A stretch of 10,370 bases of DNA, from contig JAJYPT010000050.1 in the NCBI GenBank assembly GCA_021795135.1, positions 1 to 10,370 on the forward strand, read 5' to 3'. Origin of the DNA: Actinomycetes bacterium (GTDB taxonomy: Bacteria > Actinomycetota > Acidimicrobiia > Acidimicrobiales > JAJYPT01). Shown one piece after another: positions 1 through 7,628 of this stretch. Positions within the stretch are counted from its first letter, which is position 1. Each line of letters opens with the position of its first letter. The notes beneath the pieces were generated by a model. That model made no database searches, had not been told where the DNA came from, and saw only the letters and a list, made by a program, of their open reading frames with translations. The position numbers were made by a program, and so were the translations under genes.

Positions 1-1
1 A

Positions 2-1357
2 ATAAGTGCAATTGTCCAAGCTAGTGAGAAATTTGCTCATACCTTAGAAGCTATTGCTGATCCTTATTTACAACAACGAGCAGCAGATGTTAGAGAAATT
101 GCAAAATTATGGATAGACAATCTAAGTAATTCTTCTTATGAAAATATTAGCCCTGGATCAATTGTAGTTTGTGAAACCATAGGGGTAATAGATATTTTAA
201 ATTGGGCAAAAATTCCTATTAAAGGAGTTATATGTAAAAAAGGTAGCCCTTTTATGCATGCAGCTATAGTGGCTCAAAGTTTAGAGATTCCAGTAGTAGT
301 CATAGAACAAGAACAATTCTATTCTGAAATAACATCAGGAATTGTAATAGAAATAAATACATTTGAAAATTATATAGATACCCAACCCACAGATACTACT
401 CATAAAGACAGCTATAAAGATAAGGCGCCAAAAGCAACCATAAAGGAAAAAATAACCCTAATAGATAAAACTATTCTCGAAATAAAAGCTAATGCATCTT
501 CAATAATTGAATCAGAAAAAATTGTCCAAGTAGGTGCTGATGGAATTGGATTATTTAGAACTGAATTTTTATTAGAACAAGCAAATAAAATGCTATCGGT
601 TGATGAACAAAAACAAATCTATCAACAAATCATACAAATAGTTCCAAGTCCTATTACATTTCGTACTTTTGATATTGGAGGAGACAAAGAGCTTTCTTTT
701 ATAGATCAGACCCCTCAACCTAACCCTGCTTTAGGAATAAGAGGTATGAGGCTTTACCAAGAAAATCCTAATATGTTATATGACCAGCTAAAAGCTTTAT
801 ACCTTGTTAGTACAAATCGAGATATCTCAATTATGTTTCCAATGATATCTAGTTTGTCGGACTGGGATTTTTGTAAAAAAATAGCCCAAAAGATACAGCT
901 TGAATTAGATGAGGAAAATATTAATTACCACGTAAAATTAGGTGTTATGTTAGAGGTTCCCTCTTTGGCATTTCTCATCCCCGATTTAGTAAATGCTGGA
1001 GTAAGTTTTGCCTCCATTGGTACTAATGATTTAAGTCAGTATTTTTTTGCTTCAGATAGACAAATCCAAATATCAACTTCTCATACCTCACAATTAGCTT
1101 TTTCTCGTTTTATTCAAGAAATAATCAAACAGGCAAATATTTATAACTTATCCTTATCCATTTGCGGACAACTTGGAGGAGATCCAATTTGGGCAAGGTT
1201 ATTAGTGGCTATGGGGATTAGGTCTTTGAGTGTTGCAATACCTTTGGTCCAAAAAATAAAAACTATATTTAAAGAAAAAACTTTTCCATCTAAAGATGAA
1301 ATAGAAACTGGACTAGCCAATGAAGAAAATTTTAAAAAATTATTAGATAGTTTTTAA
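2..1357 (+). CDS. ptsI: Phosphoenolpyruvate-protein phosphotransferase (PTS enzyme I), 5' end missing
   Basis: Enzyme I takes the phosphate from phosphoenolpyruvate onto a histidine and passes it to HPr in the cytoplasm. The frame is open without a stop from base 2, giving 451 visible codons, so the ATG at 254 is internal and the true start lies left of the window. Visible in order are the end of the HPr-binding domain, the phosphohistidine (swivelling) domain with His in FMHAAIVAQ at about codon 86, a Thr/Lys-rich linker, and the PEP-binding barrel. The barrel carries GIGLFRTEFL, FRTFDIGGDKE, NPALGIRG, GVMLEVPS, SIGTNDLSQY and the Cys of ICGQLGGDP. The His motif is atypical: G-S-P-F-M-H replaces the usual G-G-x-T-S-H, and the following Arg is Gln. 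The usual Glu after the active-site Cys (CGE) is Gln. It could be an EI-like domain of a DhaM- or PtsP-type protein; the missing N-terminus would decide. It converges with the next gene. Confidence 0.88.
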   Translation: MSAIVQASEKFAHTLEAIADPYLQQRAADVREIAKLWIDNLSNSSYENISPGSIVVCETIGVIDILNWAKIPIKGVICKKGSPFMHAAIVAQSLEIPVVVIEQEQFYSEITSGIVIEINTFENYIDTQPTDTTHKDSYKDKAPKATIKEKITLIDKTILEIKANASSIIESEKIVQVGADGIGLFRTEFLLEQANKMLSVDEQKQIYQQIIQIVPSPITFRTFDIGGDKELSFIDQTPQPNPALGIRGMRLYQENPNMLYDQLKALYLVSTNRDISIMFPMISSLSDWDFCKKIAQKIQLELDEENINYHVKLGVMLEVPSLAFLIPDLVNAGVSFASIGTNDLSQYFFASDRQIQISTSHTSQLAFSRFIQEIIKQANIYNLSLSICGQLGGDPIWARLLVAMGIRSLSVAIPLVQKIKTIFKEKTFPSKDEIETGLANEENFKKLLDSF

Positions 1358-1381
1358 AACCCTTATTGCTATTTATCTTCT

Positions 1382-1399
1382 TTAGAAAATTTCTTCTAA
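1382..1399. terminator. Weak hairpin between convergent genes
   Basis: TTAGAA (1382-1387) and TTCTAA (1394-1399) form a 6-bp stem with a 6-base loop in the 50-base gap between the stop codons of the enzyme I gene and the TauE-like gene. The place suits a bidirectional terminator, but the stem holds only one G:C pair and no clean T-tract follows on either strand. Treat it as a weak candidate. Confidence 0.2.
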
Positions 1400-1407
1400 T
1401 TATATAT

Positions 1408-2202
1408 TTAATCCTCTTCGTAGTATAATTGAGGTCTTTTTGTATTCAACATTCTACGCAAAGTAGAAGCAGCCACTATCAATAATGCCAAAACAAAAAT
1501 CACACTCAAGACTTGGGGAGATAAAATACCTACAACTTGAGATCCTACAATTCCTCCACCTACAGCTCCAATTGCTAATGGAATAAGATAATTTAAAGCT
1601 AAATTTTTATTCTTATAATGAACAAAACTACCCAAAAGTGTGGTTGGAATAATAACTAGTAAAGAAATACCTTGGGCAAGTTTTTGAGAAACTCCAAAAA
1701 CAGCTATAAGCCCTGGAACCATTACAGAACCTCCGCCTATGCCAAAAAATCCGCTTAAAAAACCTGCTCCCAGTCCCAAAGCTATCTCTGTACCAAGTTT
1801 AGAAAAGCCTCCATCAATTAAATTGGATGGATGAATTCTAATCAAGACTTCAGTTGCGCTCAATATTAAAAAAATACTAAACAATGCCGCTAAGTATTTT
1901 CTAGGTACTTTATGTATTATTTTGCTACCAGGCCAAACCCCTAATAAGCTTCCTACAATAAGATACAAAGGAAGACTACTTGTAATTCTTACCAAATGAA
2001 AATAACCAATACTTGCTGATAAGGAGGCAAAAAAAGCTACCACTATAGCTGTTCCATGAGCTTTATGGTCCTCTATTTTTAAAAACCCTATAAGAAGTGG
2101 GATAGTAATAAAAGATCCCCCAATACCTAAAAGCCCACTTACAAAACCACCTGATATCCCAATCAACAAAGGTGTGTAGATACTGAGATTTTTAATATTC
2201 AC
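1408..2202 (-). CDS. TauE/SafE-family membrane permease
   Basis: This 264-residue protein is almost entirely hydrophobic, with about eight predicted membrane helices. It has the internal duplication of the TauE/SafE (sulfite exporter/DUF81) family: GFVSGLLGIGGSFITIP at residues 19-35 and GFLSGFFGIGGGSVMVP at 147-163. The length is normal for the family. Members move sulfite, sulfonates or other small organic anions, and the substrate cannot be read from sequence. The start is GTG (2202-2200), preceded by GGTGATT about 9 bases upstream. It lies 170 bases downstream of the GntR gene on the same strand, so it may be read through from the operon or use its own promoter. An anion carrier would fit a pathway that makes small acids, but a role in the heterocycle pathway is only inferred from position. 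Confidence 0.85.
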   Translation of the reverse strand: MNIKNLSIYTPLLIGISGGFVSGLLGIGGSFITIPLLIGFLKIEDHKAHGTAIVVAFFASLSASIGYFHLVRITSSLPLYLIVGSLLGVWPGSKIIHKVPRKYLAALFSIFLILSATEVLIRIHPSNLIDGGFSKLGTEIALGLGAGFLSGFFGIGGGSVMVPGLIAVFGVSQKLAQGISLLVIIPTTLLGSFVHYKNKNLALNYLIPLAIGAVGGGIVGSQVVGILSPQVLSVIFVLALLIVAASTLRRMLNTKRPQLYYEED

Positions 2203-2318
2203 TTTTATTAATCACCAAAAATCAAAATAATTTAATTAGAATAACTATTAATAGAACAATGATAAATATTTATATAATAATAATTTATTTGTAATTTCTT
2301 TAAAAGAGCTCTTATGGA

Positions 2319-2346
2319 TATATATCTAATGCTTGATACAATTCAA
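2319..2346 (-). promoter_or_regulatory. Possible promoter of the TauE-like gene with an operator-like half palindrome
   Basis: On the minus strand TTGAAT (2346-2341) and TATATA (2324-2319) sit 16 bases apart, about 115 bases upstream of the GTG start. In the spacer, TTGTATCAA (2341-2333) resembles the TTGTATACAA palindrome found before the first gene of the operon, lacking one base. The region is very AT-rich, so chance matches are likely. Confidence 0.25.
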
Positions 2347-2385
2347 ATAAATAAATAAATATATATATCTATTTATTTATTTATT
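2346..2385. repeat. AT-only 16-bp inverted repeat overlapping the end of the GntR gene
   Basis: The arms AATAAATAAATAAATA (2346-2361) and TATTTATTTATTTATT (2370-2385) are perfect reverse complements around an 8-base loop. The right arm covers the last codons and the TAA stop (2375-2373) of the GntR gene. The arms are also tandem AAAT repeats. It may act as a transcript end or RNA-stability hairpin for the leftward operon, but it has no G:C pair in the stem and no separate T-tract, so it is not a standard intrinsic terminator. Confidence 0.5.
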
Positions 2386-3068
2386 AATACTGAATTTGAG
2401 CCTGGAGAATAATAATAAGTTTGAGAAGGTTTAGCATTTATACCTCGAGCCCCATGACTAGCTAAAGCTGACAATACATTATTTAAGTCTCCTTCTTCTA
2501 TCGCCTCTAATAAAACAACATGGCGATAGACTCCATCTTTATAGTCCCCGGCAGTTATATTTTCCGCTCTAAGGTTGTTCGACATGCACAATTGCATTTG
2601 ATCCATTAATCCTACATAAGTTTGAAGTAATCTTTTATGAGAAGATAATTTTATAAGTGCAATGTGAAAATCACGGTTAGATTGAACTATTTGGCCATGA
2701 TCTTTCGTTTTAGCTGCTCGATTCATCGCAACCAAAGCTTGCTTCATTACTAAAATACCTTCGGGATCTGGATTAGGAAAAGCTAGTTCAACAGCAAAAC
2801 GCTCTAGGGCTTCTCTCAAAGAATAAATCTCTAAAATTTCTTGTTCAGAAAGACTAACTACACGAACACCTCGACGCGGAAGCTGCTCAACAATGCCTCG
2901 TTGAGCCAAAATCCTTAGTGCTTCCCGCAGAGGTGATCTACTAATACCCAGTTGTTCGCTAAGTTGTTCTTCTAAAAGACGTTCTCCTGAAAGATACTTT
3001 CCAGAATAAATTAGCTGTTGTAATTCTACAACAGCTAATTCAACAAGACTTTTTTGTCGTAATACCAT
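2373..3068 (-). CDS. GntR-family transcriptional regulator, FadR subfamily (FCD domain)
   Basis: This 231-residue regulator has an N-terminal winged helix-turn-helix (about residues 5-72) with the GntR signature LLEEQLSEQLGISRSPLREA and the wing ending in RRGVRVV. An all-helical FCD ligand-binding domain follows (about 78-210). Likely metal or ligand residues of the FCD domain are visible: the NRDFH motif with His135, His183 and His205; the usual Asp four residues before the first His is Asn131. Family members bind small carboxylates as effectors and usually act as repressors. The ATG has a good Shine-Dalgarno (GAGG, 6-base spacer), and two more SD-like purine runs lie upstream. It is downstream of and co-directional with tatA (85-base gap), so it is probably part of the operon and self-regulated. 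Its likely site is the palindrome at 9642-9651. The effector may be a pathway acid such as ureidomalonate or malonate; this is inference. Confidence 0.92.
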   Translation of the reverse strand: MVLRQKSLVELAVVELQQLIYSGKYLSGERLLEEQLSEQLGISRSPLREALRILAQRGIVEQLPRRGVRVVSLSEQEILEIYSLREALERFAVELAFPNPDPEGILVMKQALVAMNRAAKTKDHGQIVQSNRDFHIALIKLSSHKRLLQTYVGLMDQMQLCMSNNLRAENITAGDYKDGVYRHVVLLEAIEEGDLNNVLSALASHGARGINAKPSQTYYYSPGSNSVLINK

Positions 3069-3153
3069 ATGTCACCTCTTTTTAATCCTCCTATTAAAAT
3101 GCTCCTCGTTATAAAAGATTTTTAATATAAAATTGAGAAGTTAATATAATTGT

Positions 3154-3375
3154 TCAATTATTTTTTACCTTTTTAGTAAGGTCTATTTTTTCAGAATTAA
3201 TTTCAGAACTAGACAGATTTGATTCATTCAATCCTGCTTCAAATTGATTCTTAGCCGAACCCAATGAACGAGCAAGCTTAGGTAATTGAGATCCTCCAAA
3301 TAATACGACTACTACAACAAGAACCACTAATACATCTGGGCCAAGTATTTGTCCAAGCATTAAATAAGATAACAT
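3154..3375 (-). CDS. tatA: Sec-independent protein translocase subunit TatA
   Basis: This is a 73-residue TatA/TatE-type protein. It has a short N-terminal membrane helix (about 12-26, Val/Leu-rich), the hinge Phe-Gly at 26-27 in LFGGSQLPKLARSLG, an amphipathic helix (about 30-48) ending in AKNQFEAG, and a charged Lys/Glu-rich tail. TatA oligomers form the conduit through which folded twin-arginine proteins cross the membrane. AAAGGA lies 6 bases before the ATG and supports the first start over the Met at residue 6. It begins 34 bases after the ring-opening hydrolase gene and is probably cotranscribed. The same operon encodes a lipoprotein with a twin-arginine signal, its likely client. No tatB or tatC is nearby. 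It should not be mistaken for AtzG, the small partner of carboxybiuret hydrolase: it clearly has the TatA layout. Confidence 0.93.
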   Translation of the reverse strand: MLSYLMLGQILGPDVLVVLVVVVVLFGGSQLPKLARSLGSAKNQFEAGLNESNLSSSEINSEKIDLTKKVKNN

Positions 3376-3409
3376 TTCAATCCTTTTTCTAAAAAATAAT
3401 TTTTACTTA

Positions 3410-4558
3410 TTACTGTCTAACTATGACACAAACCGGATTACCATTAGGAGGTCCCATATGAGAATTAGCTTCTCCGCCAGAGATAAAAGCCATTGAAATA
3501 CCTGTAACACTAGTAATAACTGCACCCCCCACTGCTTTTGCAACATGATGAGCTTCATGGTCGTCTAACAATGTAATATGTCCTCCTGCTAATTCAGATG
3601 AAGCCGGAAGAGTAAATTTTGCCATAACTTGTACTATAGAATTTCGTTGAATATCACTAGGACAACATTGAAAATCTAGTCCAGCAGAACGTAAAGCTTG
3701 CTTAATCCCGTCAGATTCTCCCACCGCTGTAGTAATTCCATGTCCTGCTCGTAATTTACTAAGAGAATCAGGTCTATTTGCAATCACTAATACCTCACCT
3801 TTCTGTTTTTCACCCCCCGAAGAAGTAGCAGCAACATTACTATAAAGACTCCAGTTTTTCCTGATTACATCATCAGTAATATCTTTCCTATCTATTTCTC
3901 CCAGTGCCACTCCAACACCTAAAGCCATTGCATCATTTGAATAACACATAGATCCCATTGGTCCAATGCCTGGATCTCGAGTAACTGGTTCAATTCCTGA
4001 AGCAATGGAGGCATTAATACTTTCAGCCGTAAGAGCTGGCCCTTTTACAAGAACCATATGGATTTGAGATATATCATCAATCCCTGCCTCTTGGATTGCT
4101 TCATTTACCGCTTGAGTAGTAACATCTACTTGGGTAACCCTACCTATGTGTTGAGGTAAAATTTCACTAGTATGGCTTCGACCCAAGACTAAACCTAGTT
4201 GTCCTTTAGAAGAATCAGACATGGTTTCTTTAGGAACCCATTTTTGGGTAAATACCGTTACATGGGGTGCAACACTGCCTGGGGCACCTCCTGAAATGGC
4301 AATTGTAACTTGCTGAGAAATTTCTTCTTCGCTACTTTTCCGAACCGTTGCCAACAATTGACGAATTTTACTATCTGCTAGTAAGCGACCATAATCATTA
4401 GGTAATCCACTACCTTCAGATTTTCCAATAACTGCTATAACACTAAGTGGATCTACTTCGTATTCACTAAATAGTTTCTCTATCTCACTAATATCAGCAG
4501 GTGTTCTCATTGGACATACAAAAGCATTGGCTAAAGGTACAGCACCATCATGTTTCAT
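3410..4558 (-). CDS. Ring-opening amidohydrolase (barbiturase / cyanuric acid hydrolase family)
   Basis: The 382-residue protein has the three tandem repeats of the AtzD/TrzD/barbiturase family, each giving one Ser-Lys pair. Repeat 1 has Lys46 in IGKSEGSG and Ser89 in ISGGAPGS. Repeat 2 has Lys172 in LVKGPAL and Ser246/247 in TSSGGEK. Repeat 3 has Lys314 in VMAKFTLP and Ser360 in ISGGEANSHMGPPNG. The 43-residue Lys-Ser spacing in repeat 1 equals my recollection of AtzD (Lys42/Ser85). The family hydrolyses an amide bond in barbiturate (to ureidomalonate) or cyanurate (to carboxybiuret) in the cytoplasm; the fold is found in few other enzymes. Barbiturase is favoured because the partner transporter resembles pyrimidine-type carriers, but cyanurate cannot be excluded. 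ATG is preceded by AAGGA at good spacing, and the start overlaps the amidase stop as TAATG (4560-4556), which implies coupled translation. No signal peptide is seen. Confidence 0.92.
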   Translation of the reverse strand: MKHDGAVPLANAFVCPMRTPADISEIEKLFSEYEVDPLSVIAVIGKSEGSGLPNDYGRLLADSKIRQLLATVRKSSEEEISQQVTIAISGGAPGSVAPHVTVFTQKWVPKETMSDSSKGQLGLVLGRSHTSEILPQHIGRVTQVDVTTQAVNEAIQEAGIDDISQIHMVLVKGPALTAESINASIASGIEPVTRDPGIGPMGSMCYSNDAMALGVGVALGEIDRKDITDDVIRKNWSLYSNVAATSSGGEKQKGEVLVIANRPDSLSKLRAGHGITTAVGESDGIKQALRSAGLDFQCCPSDIQRNSIVQVMAKFTLPASSELAGGHITLLDDHEAHHVAKAVGGAVITSVTGISMAFISGGEANSHMGPPNGNPVCVIVRQ

Positions 4559-6018
4559 TAAATCAATCCTTTTTTGTTATCAATAAATTTTCTATTAGGT
4601 ACTTGCTGCCATCCACCACGTAAAAATTCCAATCTTTTAGCAACAGCTAGTACTGTATCTTCTGCCCAAGGAAGTCCTACCACTTGTACTGACAATGGAA
4701 GTCCATCAACTGATTGAGCAACTGGTATTGACACTACTGGAGTTGCCAATAGAGAAACGGCACGACAATGAGCCATAAGTTCAAAGCCTTTATATAAATG
4801 TCCTTGTATCACCATGGTTTCATCAACCCCCATACCTGCTCCTCCTGCGACAGGCAAAATGATAATGGGAGTCTGGCTAAGAAGTTCTAAAGCTTTGTAT
4901 CTTTCAATCAATGCATCTACCCATGCTTTGGAAACATCTAAATTATCAGGTTTAGAAAAAGATAGTATCTGTCTTGTTTTATGGCTTAATTTATCTTCGC
5001 GGCCTTTTGACAAGGCCTTAATATCTCTCAAATCATCAAATGCCCTTAGATTGTTATAAGCTTGAAGAGCGCCTTGGAAAGCATTAGGAAAATGTTTTAC
5101 TTTGAAACCATCTTTTTCCAATTCTATTGCTAGATCAAGAATCATCTGGCTAACTTCATCCTTAACAGGAGCTATGGAAGACCCATCACTCCAACCGATT
5201 GTAATCTTTGATAAATCAACTTGATTACTAGATGAAAGGCAAACGGGTGAAGATAAAAAATCTTGCTTATCGTAGCCAGAAGATAAAAATAGCAAATTTT
5301 CTAAATCATCTACACAACGAGCTACAAAGCCAGGGACTTGTAGGTTTCCCTGTAGTGAATCAGGTGCCATAATTGACTTGCCGTCTAATCCTTGAGTTCC
5401 CATCCCAACTATTTGTCCAACTCCAGAAACACGTCTAGGGGTTGGGCGTAAAGCAAGTACACCATTACATTGAGCTGGCCAACGTAAAGAGCCTCCAAAA
5501 TCGCTACCAATTCCCACAAGACTTATCCCACTAGAGACACTAACTGCTTCACCTCCACTTGACCCTCCTGGAGACAATTGTGACCCCCAAGGATTTTGAG
5601 TTGGACCAAACAAATCATTATTTGTGCCTATACCAAAGCCAAACTCTGGACAATTTGTTTTTCCAGCTATAAAGACCCCGGATTTACGTAATTTATGTAC
5701 CACAGTTGCGTCTTGTTTGGAATAGTTATTTGCTAAAAGTAAACTTCCCCCAGTCAAAGCAAGTCCTTCAACTGCAATTACATCTTTTACCGTAAGTGGT
5801 ACTCCAATTAAGGCAGTATTGTCTCCTTGATTTATTCGTTTTTGATTTAGCTTTGCTTCATCGTATAATTTTTGAGGATCCGTAGGAATAACTAGTGCAT
5901 TTAAGTATTTATTTTTTTCAAGAACTGAGAGATGAATATCTACTACTTCTGTCGTGCTCAAAGTACGTTTTTTTAAAGCTTTAGTTAGTTTAGTTGCACT
6001 AAATATGTTCTCTATCAT
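4558..6018 (-). CDS. Amidase-signature hydrolase, candidate ureidomalonase or carboxybiuret hydrolase
   Basis: This is a Ser-Ser-Lys amidase of 486 residues. With the start at 6018 the triad is Lys78 (LTVKDV), bridging Ser153 (PGGSSGGEA) and nucleophile Ser177 (GSDFGGSLR); the spacings 75 and 24 are the same as in fatty acid amide hydrolase (142/217/241). The reading frame is open upstream to 6114, but that would overlap the permease by 100 bases and add 32 non-conserved residues rich in Ser, Cys and Asn. The ATG at 6018 forms an ATGA overlap with the permease stop and places the normal N-terminal helix (SATKLTKALKKRTLSTTEVV) at the start, so it is preferred. Directly before a ring-opening amidohydrolase gene, it probably cleaves the open-chain product: ureidomalonate to malonate plus urea, or carboxybiuret as in AtzE. 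The AtzE partner AtzG is not encoded beside it. The family is broad, so the substrate is inferred from context only. Confidence 0.9.
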   Translation of the reverse strand: MIENIFSATKLTKALKKRTLSTTEVVDIHLSVLEKNKYLNALVIPTDPQKLYDEAKLNQKRINQGDNTALIGVPLTVKDVIAVEGLALTGGSLLLANNYSKQDATVVHKLRKSGVFIAGKTNCPEFGFGIGTNNDLFGPTQNPWGSQLSPGGSSGGEAVSVSSGISLVGIGSDFGGSLRWPAQCNGVLALRPTPRRVSGVGQIVGMGTQGLDGKSIMAPDSLQGNLQVPGFVARCVDDLENLLFLSSGYDKQDFLSSPVCLSSSNQVDLSKITIGWSDGSSIAPVKDEVSQMILDLAIELEKDGFKVKHFPNAFQGALQAYNNLRAFDDLRDIKALSKGREDKLSHKTRQILSFSKPDNLDVSKAWVDALIERYKALELLSQTPIIILPVAGGAGMGVDETMVIQGHLYKGFELMAHCRAVSLLATPVVSIPVAQSVDGLPLSVQVVGLPWAEDTVLAVAKRLEFLRGGWQQVPNRKFIDNKKGLI

Positions 6019-7628
6019 TGCACTGAAAGATGGGATCGAATTGTTTTTTCCATTGTATTTACTAGATAATAAAGAACCAACGAAACAACAACTATGGCTG
6101 TTACACAACTCCATAAATTAGAAAAATTACTACCTGTAACGTCATAGGCCATAGCATGTCCAATGCCATTTCCAGTAACTAGCCATTCAGCAAGTACAGC
6201 ACCTAAAATCGCTCCAGGCATAGAAATTTTGGCAGCTGTAAATAAAGCAGGAAGAGCATACATTGTTCTTATCTTGGAAAGTAATTGAAAGTGGTTACCT
6301 CCAGCACAACTAACAACATCTAAAGCACATCCTGGTGATGACTTCAATCCATCCGAAATAGTCACCAAAGAAGGAACTACTGTGACCATTGCAGCAATCA
6401 TTGTAACTCCAACAAGACCCCGTCCAAATATAAGAGCTATTAAAGGAGTCATAGCAACCAAAGGAACTGAGCGTAATACTAATATCAATGGCATAATAAC
6501 TTTAGATAAAACAGGTGAAAGAATTAGAGCTATAGCACCTGTAATAGCAGCTACAGTTCCTAAAATCCACCCAGATCCAGCATGATATAAAGTTATAGAT
6601 AAATTTTGTAATATAACTTGTTGGTGTAAATGAGCCGAACTTCCTAAGGTTAAGTAATTCCATATATCAATAGGAGTTTTTACAAAAAAACTACTTAGTC
6701 CACTTAGAGAAACAGCTAAATTCCAAGTTAACAAAATTAGTATGGTTCCTATGATTGCTTTTGTCACAAGAAACAAAATAGAAACTGGTAAGGGGTATTT
6801 TTTGTCTTTAGGATCCACAGAATCAGCTTCGGTGCTAATAGCTACCCCTATCCCAAAAACTTTTGCTAAAGCAACTATCAAAGCATAAAATATTCCTGAA
6901 ACCACCGTTGCAACGACTGCTACCGCCCATGTTCGACTTACCGCAAGTTGTTGTTGAGCTTGAAGCATAACTACTCCTAATCCAGCTTGACCTCCAAAAT
7001 AGTCTCCTATCATCGCACCTAAAATTGCAGCTGGAGCAGATACAGAAAGCCCACTTACCAAACTAGGTATACTGGCTCGCAATCTCACTTTGTAGAGCAT
7101 TGCCCATTTTCCACCTCCAAAAGAAGAAATTAGTTCTAAAGATGTGCGAGAAGCAGCTCTAAACCCCGCTACTGCTGAAGCAAGGGTAACAAAAAATACA
7201 GATAGAACTGACATTGTGACTTTGGCATCAAATGGAGACTCAATAATAAAAAGCAAAGGACCAATAGCAACAGTTGGCACTGCATATGTCATTACTCCGA
7301 AAGATAAAAACAGCGATTCAAGTTTGGGTAATAAAAGAGATAGACCAGCCAAAACCACTGCTAAGGTATTGCCTATTACCCAACCTAATATCGCTTCGGA
7401 TAAAGTAACTTGAAGATCTGTACTATAAAAGTGGTCTTGCCATATTTTCAATACAACACTTACAGGAGTAGGAACTACATGATGTTTTGCAAACAAGGTA
7501 AGAGCTAATACTTCCCACAATAGGAGAATTACTCCTGATACCAAAACACTTCCAATCCAATGACTATATTTTAAATTGAAAATATTTTTTGTTAAATTTT
7601 TTCTATTACTTACAAATAAAGTAGTCAT
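6015..7628 (-). CDS. ABC transporter permease with two fused permease domains (SsuC/TauC/ThiX-like)
   Basis: At 537 residues this is about twice the usual length of about 250-280, and it carries two copies of the binding-protein-dependent permease domain in one chain. Half 1 (about 20-265) has the coupling-helix region at 168-190 (SSFGGGKWAMLYKVRL) followed by AAILGAMIGDYFGGQAGLG. Half 2 (about 280-535) has it at 438-462 (DVVSCAGGNHFQLLSKIR) followed by PGAILGAVLAEWLVTGNGIG. The halves are clearly diverged. Between them lies a charged cytoplasmic linker (about 265-280, EADSVDPKDKKY). Each half shows five to six hydrophobic segments, so one polypeptide can supply the whole transmembrane part of the importer. 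ATG overlaps the ATPase stop as ATGA (7628-7625), and its own stop overlaps the amidase start in the same way. The relatives import nitrate, sulfonates, taurine or pyrimidine precursors. Confidence 0.92.
   Translation of the reverse strand: MTTLFVSNRKNLTKNIFNLKYSHWIGSVLVSGVILLLWEVLALTLFAKHHVVPTPVSVVLKIWQDHFYSTDLQVTLSEAILGWVIGNTLAVVLAGLSLLLPKLESLFLSFGVMTYAVPTVAIGPLLFIIESPFDAKVTMSVLSVFFVTLASAVAGFRAASRTSLELISSFGGGKWAMLYKVRLRASIPSLVSGLSVSAPAAILGAMIGDYFGGQAGLGVVMLQAQQQLAVSRTWAVAVVATVVSGIFYALIVALAKVFGIGVAISTEADSVDPKDKKYPLPVSILFLVTKAIIGTILILLTWNLAVSLSGLSSFFVKTPIDIWNYLTLGSSAHLHQQVILQNLSITLYHAGSGWILGTVAAITGAIALILSPVLSKVIMPLILVLRSVPLVAMTPLIALIFGRGLVGVTMIAAMVTVVPSLVTISDGLKSSPGCALDVVSCAGGNHFQLLSKIRTMYALPALFTAAKISMPGAILGAVLAEWLVTGNGIGHAMAYDVTGSNFSNLWSCVTAIVVVSLVLYYLVNTMEKTIRSHLSVQ

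Noticed and set aside
254..1357. Enzyme I read as a complete 367-residue protein from the ATG at 254
   Set aside because: The frame is open from base 2 and the upstream codons continue the family's N-terminal domain, so the gene is truncated by the window and the ATG is internal.
4814..5059. Open frame of 81 codons on the plus strand
   Set aside because: It lies wholly opposite the amidase gene, has no ribosome binding site and no recognisable protein features.
6382..6585. Open frame of 67 codons on the plus strand
   Set aside because: It is antisense to the second half of the permease; its Thr/Ile/Pro-rich composition is what the reverse of membrane-helix codons gives.
7144..7413. Open frame of 89 codons on the plus strand
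   Set aside because: It is antisense to the first half of the permease, which has clear family motifs.
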